A DNA stretch of 7,919 nt. It comes from Bacteroidales bacterium UBA714 (lineage in GTDB: Bacteria > Bacteroidota > Bacteroidia > Bacteroidales > UBA932). Position numbers and translations under genes: made by a program. Location: the NCBI GenBank assembly GCA_002298075.1, contig DBLW01000080.1, forward strand, positions 592 to 8,510, given 5' to 3'. Position 1 is the first letter of the stretch. Each line of letters starts with the position of its first letter. The notes below the pieces were generated by a model. That model was not told the origin of the DNA. It did no database searches and saw only the letters and a program-made list of their open reading frames with translations. Below, piece after piece: positions 6,211 through 7,919 of this stretch.

Positions 6211-7919
6211 ATGAACATGAGTTCCATTCAAAAGTCCTTTGCGGCCATAGGGCTTTTTCTTGTTGCCAGTGCTGTTTCTGCCAAAGATTTGAACAGCAAA
6301 TTTCAACTTTTGCCGCTTCCGCAGAAGGTGGAAGTCTTTGCGGACAACGGGCTGAGAGGCTGCGACCTATCCTTTATTGTCACTGAGGGTGAGTTTGCCA
6401 TGCCTGTTCTTGGGCCGTTGGCAGGATGCCTGCCGCAATTCCGCAATGCCGGGAAGGGCATCGTCCTGCGCCTGACTGACAAGGGTACGCCTGAATCTGA
6501 GGAAGGTTATCTGCTGGAAGTCGGGAAAAATGGAGTCACCATTTCGTCCAGAGCAGGTGCCGGCCTTTTTTATGGATGCCAGACATTGGAGCAATTGATG
6601 GAAGACAGCCGTGACCTCAACCTTGTAATTCCGCAAATGCGGATAACAGATTATCCGCAGATTGGTTACCGTGCCGTCCATTTCGACAACAAGCACCACT
6701 TGGACCGCACTGAATATTATTATCGCACGATAGACAAACTGGCGCGCTACAAGATAAATGCCGTCATATGGGAGATTGACGACAAGCTTCGATTCACCCG
6801 GCATGCGGAAATCGGTGCGCCCAATGCCTTGAGCAAGCAGGAAGTGAGGGCCATAAGCAGGTATGCAAAGGAAAGGAACATTGAAATAACTCCTTTGGTA
6901 CAAGGACTGGGACATGCAGGATATATACTGAAACACCATTGGGAACTGCGTGAGAACCCGGCAAGTGACTGGGAGTTTTGTCCGTCCAATCCGGCCACAT
7001 ACGACTTGCAGTTCGATTTGTACAAAGATGCGTTGGAGGCTATGCCGGACGGCAAATACCTGCATGTCGGCGGCGACGAGATTACTGCCATCGGCATTGA
7101 TGAACGCTGCAAGGCAACAGGAAAGACTCCTTTTGAATTGCAGATGGAATGGCTTAAGAAAGTCTGCGACTTTGCCCTGGCACATGGCAGGACGCCTATA
7201 TTTTGGGATGATATGCCTATAAAGTATGCTGGACTTTGGGGTTTTGTGAACAGCTCCGGATTGACTGACGAAGAGTTGGAGAAAGGATGGAATACGGAAA
7301 AGCTGGATGAGGCCATAGAACTGTTTCCAAAGGACTGCATATACATGCGTTGGAGGTATGATGACCCGACTTCGGCGTCTCATTGCCTGCTGCTGGACTG
7401 GTATCAGAAGAAAGGACTGAAGGTGATGGCAGCGACAGCTGCGGCAACCGGAGGTTCCAGCTTTATGCCAAGGAACAATTCAAGGGCTCAATATATAAAG
7501 GACTTCAGTGCGCTGGTTGCTCAAAATGGCCTCAGCGGAATATTGGCGACAGCATGGGATGACGGTGCTCCGCATATGGAAACGGTGATGAGGGGATTTG
7601 TGGCGCAAGGCGAATACGGCTGGAATACTCAAGGCCGAAGCATTGACGAATTCATAGCTGCCCATGCGCAGCGTGAATTTGCCTTGTCGTACATGCATAT
7701 GGATTTTTTGAGAGAATTGGAACAGTCTGCGTTCTTCTTTGACAATGCCCTGGTTGTCTCCGGTTCGAGGAATCCTGCCTGGGGCGTGAAAAAGACATTC
7801 GTATTGCTGGATATGCCGGATTCCGATATGCCGGGCGATTGGTCAGAAAAATATGCGGACAGGATACAGGGTGCTGTTGCTGAAAAAGACAGGTATGAGA
7901 GGATTGAAGCCGGTATAAA
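6211..7919 (+). CDS. Secreted GH20 beta-N-acetylhexosaminidase-like protein (3' partial)
   Basis: The frame is open from ATG 6211 to the window edge (569 codons visible, no stop). A signal peptide is clear: Lys8, a hydrophobic run at 10-22 and a probable signal peptidase I site after Val-Ser-Ala24, so the enzyme is periplasmic or exported. Residues ~30-145 fit the GH20 N-terminal (GH20b) domain. The (beta/alpha)8 barrel begins near IGYRAVHFD (151-159, Arg154 for sugar binding) and holds the catalytic Asp289-Glu290 pair in LHVGGDE, where Glu is the proton donor and Asp assists the substrate acetamido group. Motifs WEIDD (187-191), VQGLGHAGYILKH (230-242) and FWDDM (331-335) resemble the HexD/GcnA branch more than classic HexA/B or chitobiase. 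The expected activity is release of terminal beta-linked GlcNAc or GalNAc; the natural glycan is unknown. The start at Met3 (6217) is also possible. There is no Shine-Dalgarno. It follows a strong terminator, so it probably has its own promoter, which I could not identify. Confidence 0.88.
   Translation, partial: MNMSSIQKSFAAIGLFLVASAVSAKDLNSKFQLLPLPQKVEVFADNGLRGCDLSFIVTEGEFAMPVLGPLAGCLPQFRNAGKGIVLRLTDKGTPESEEGYLLEVGKNGVTISSRAGAGLFYGCQTLEQLMEDSRDLNLVIPQMRITDYPQIGYRAVHFDNKHHLDRTEYYYRTIDKLARYKINAVIWEIDDKLRFTRHAEIGAPNALSKQEVRAISRYAKERNIEITPLVQGLGHAGYILKHHWELRENPASDWEFCPSNPATYDLQFDLYKDALEAMPDGKYLHVGGDEITAIGIDERCKATGKTPFELQMEWLKKVCDFALAHGRTPIFWDDMPIKYAGLWGFVNSSGLTDEELEKGWNTEKLDEAIELFPKDCIYMRWRYDDPTSASHCLLLDWYQKKGLKVMAATAAATGGSSFMPRNNSRAQYIKDFSALVAQNGLSGILATAWDDGAPHMETVMRGFVAQGEYGWNTQGRSIDEFIAAHAQREFALSYMHMDFLRELEQSAFFFDNALVVSGSRNPAWGVKKTFVLLDMPDSDMPGDWSEKYADRIQGAVAEKDRYERIEAGI

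Noticed and set aside
6367..7383. Minus-strand 338-codon frame as a real gene
   Set aside because: It lies wholly inside the GH20 gene, whose signal peptide and catalytic motifs are clear, and its translation shows no recognisable domain.

Overview
The window looks like a core-chromosome segment from a member of the Bacteroidota, most likely order Bacteroidales. The evidence is protein-level resemblance (a Bacteroidetes-style HD-domain CCA-adding enzyme, a stand-alone HsdR-N-like PD-(D/E)XK protein, a short ribosome hibernation factor following a XerC-type recombinase), exact TAnnTTTG promoter elements, and start codons that mostly lack Shine-Dalgarno sequences. Genus cannot be assigned from what is visible. 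No IS element, prophage, CRISPR array, tRNA or rRNA was found.

Layout, left to right. Positions 1-341 hold no recognisable gene; the first ~106 bases are AT-rich and contain a nested dyad symmetry. Two minus-strand genes follow, an alpha/beta hydrolase of the monoacylglycerol lipase/lysophospholipase type (342-1310) and an RluA-family pseudouridine synthase (1372-2274), 61 bases apart and probably co-transcribed from a TAnnTTTG element at 2302-2309. A 397-base divergent intergenic region (2275-2671) carries outward-facing TAnnTTTG elements on the two strands. To the right, on the plus strand, lie a small HsdR-N-like PD-(D/E)XK protein (2672-3124), a CCA tRNA nucleotidyltransferase (3277-4788), a XerC-type tyrosine recombinase (4835-5830) and a short HPF/RaiA ribosome hibernation factor (5820-6110) that overlaps the recombinase by 11 bases. 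A strong intrinsic terminator (6120-6161) closes this block. After it, a secreted GH20 beta-N-acetylhexosaminidase-like gene starts at 6211 and runs off the right edge.

Functional reading: the centre is housekeeping, covering tRNA 3'-end maturation, RNA pseudouridylation, chromosome dimer resolution and ribosome hibernation. The right-hand gene is a glycan-degradation enzyme, typical of a gut or host-associated Bacteroidales but separated from the core block by the terminator. I found no convincing new multi-gene system. The points most worth a second look are the canonical Shine-Dalgarno sequence found only in front of hpf, the orphan PD-(D/E)XK protein, the Arg-rich insert and basic N-terminal extension of the RluA protein, and the HexD/GcnA-like signature of the secreted GH20 enzyme.
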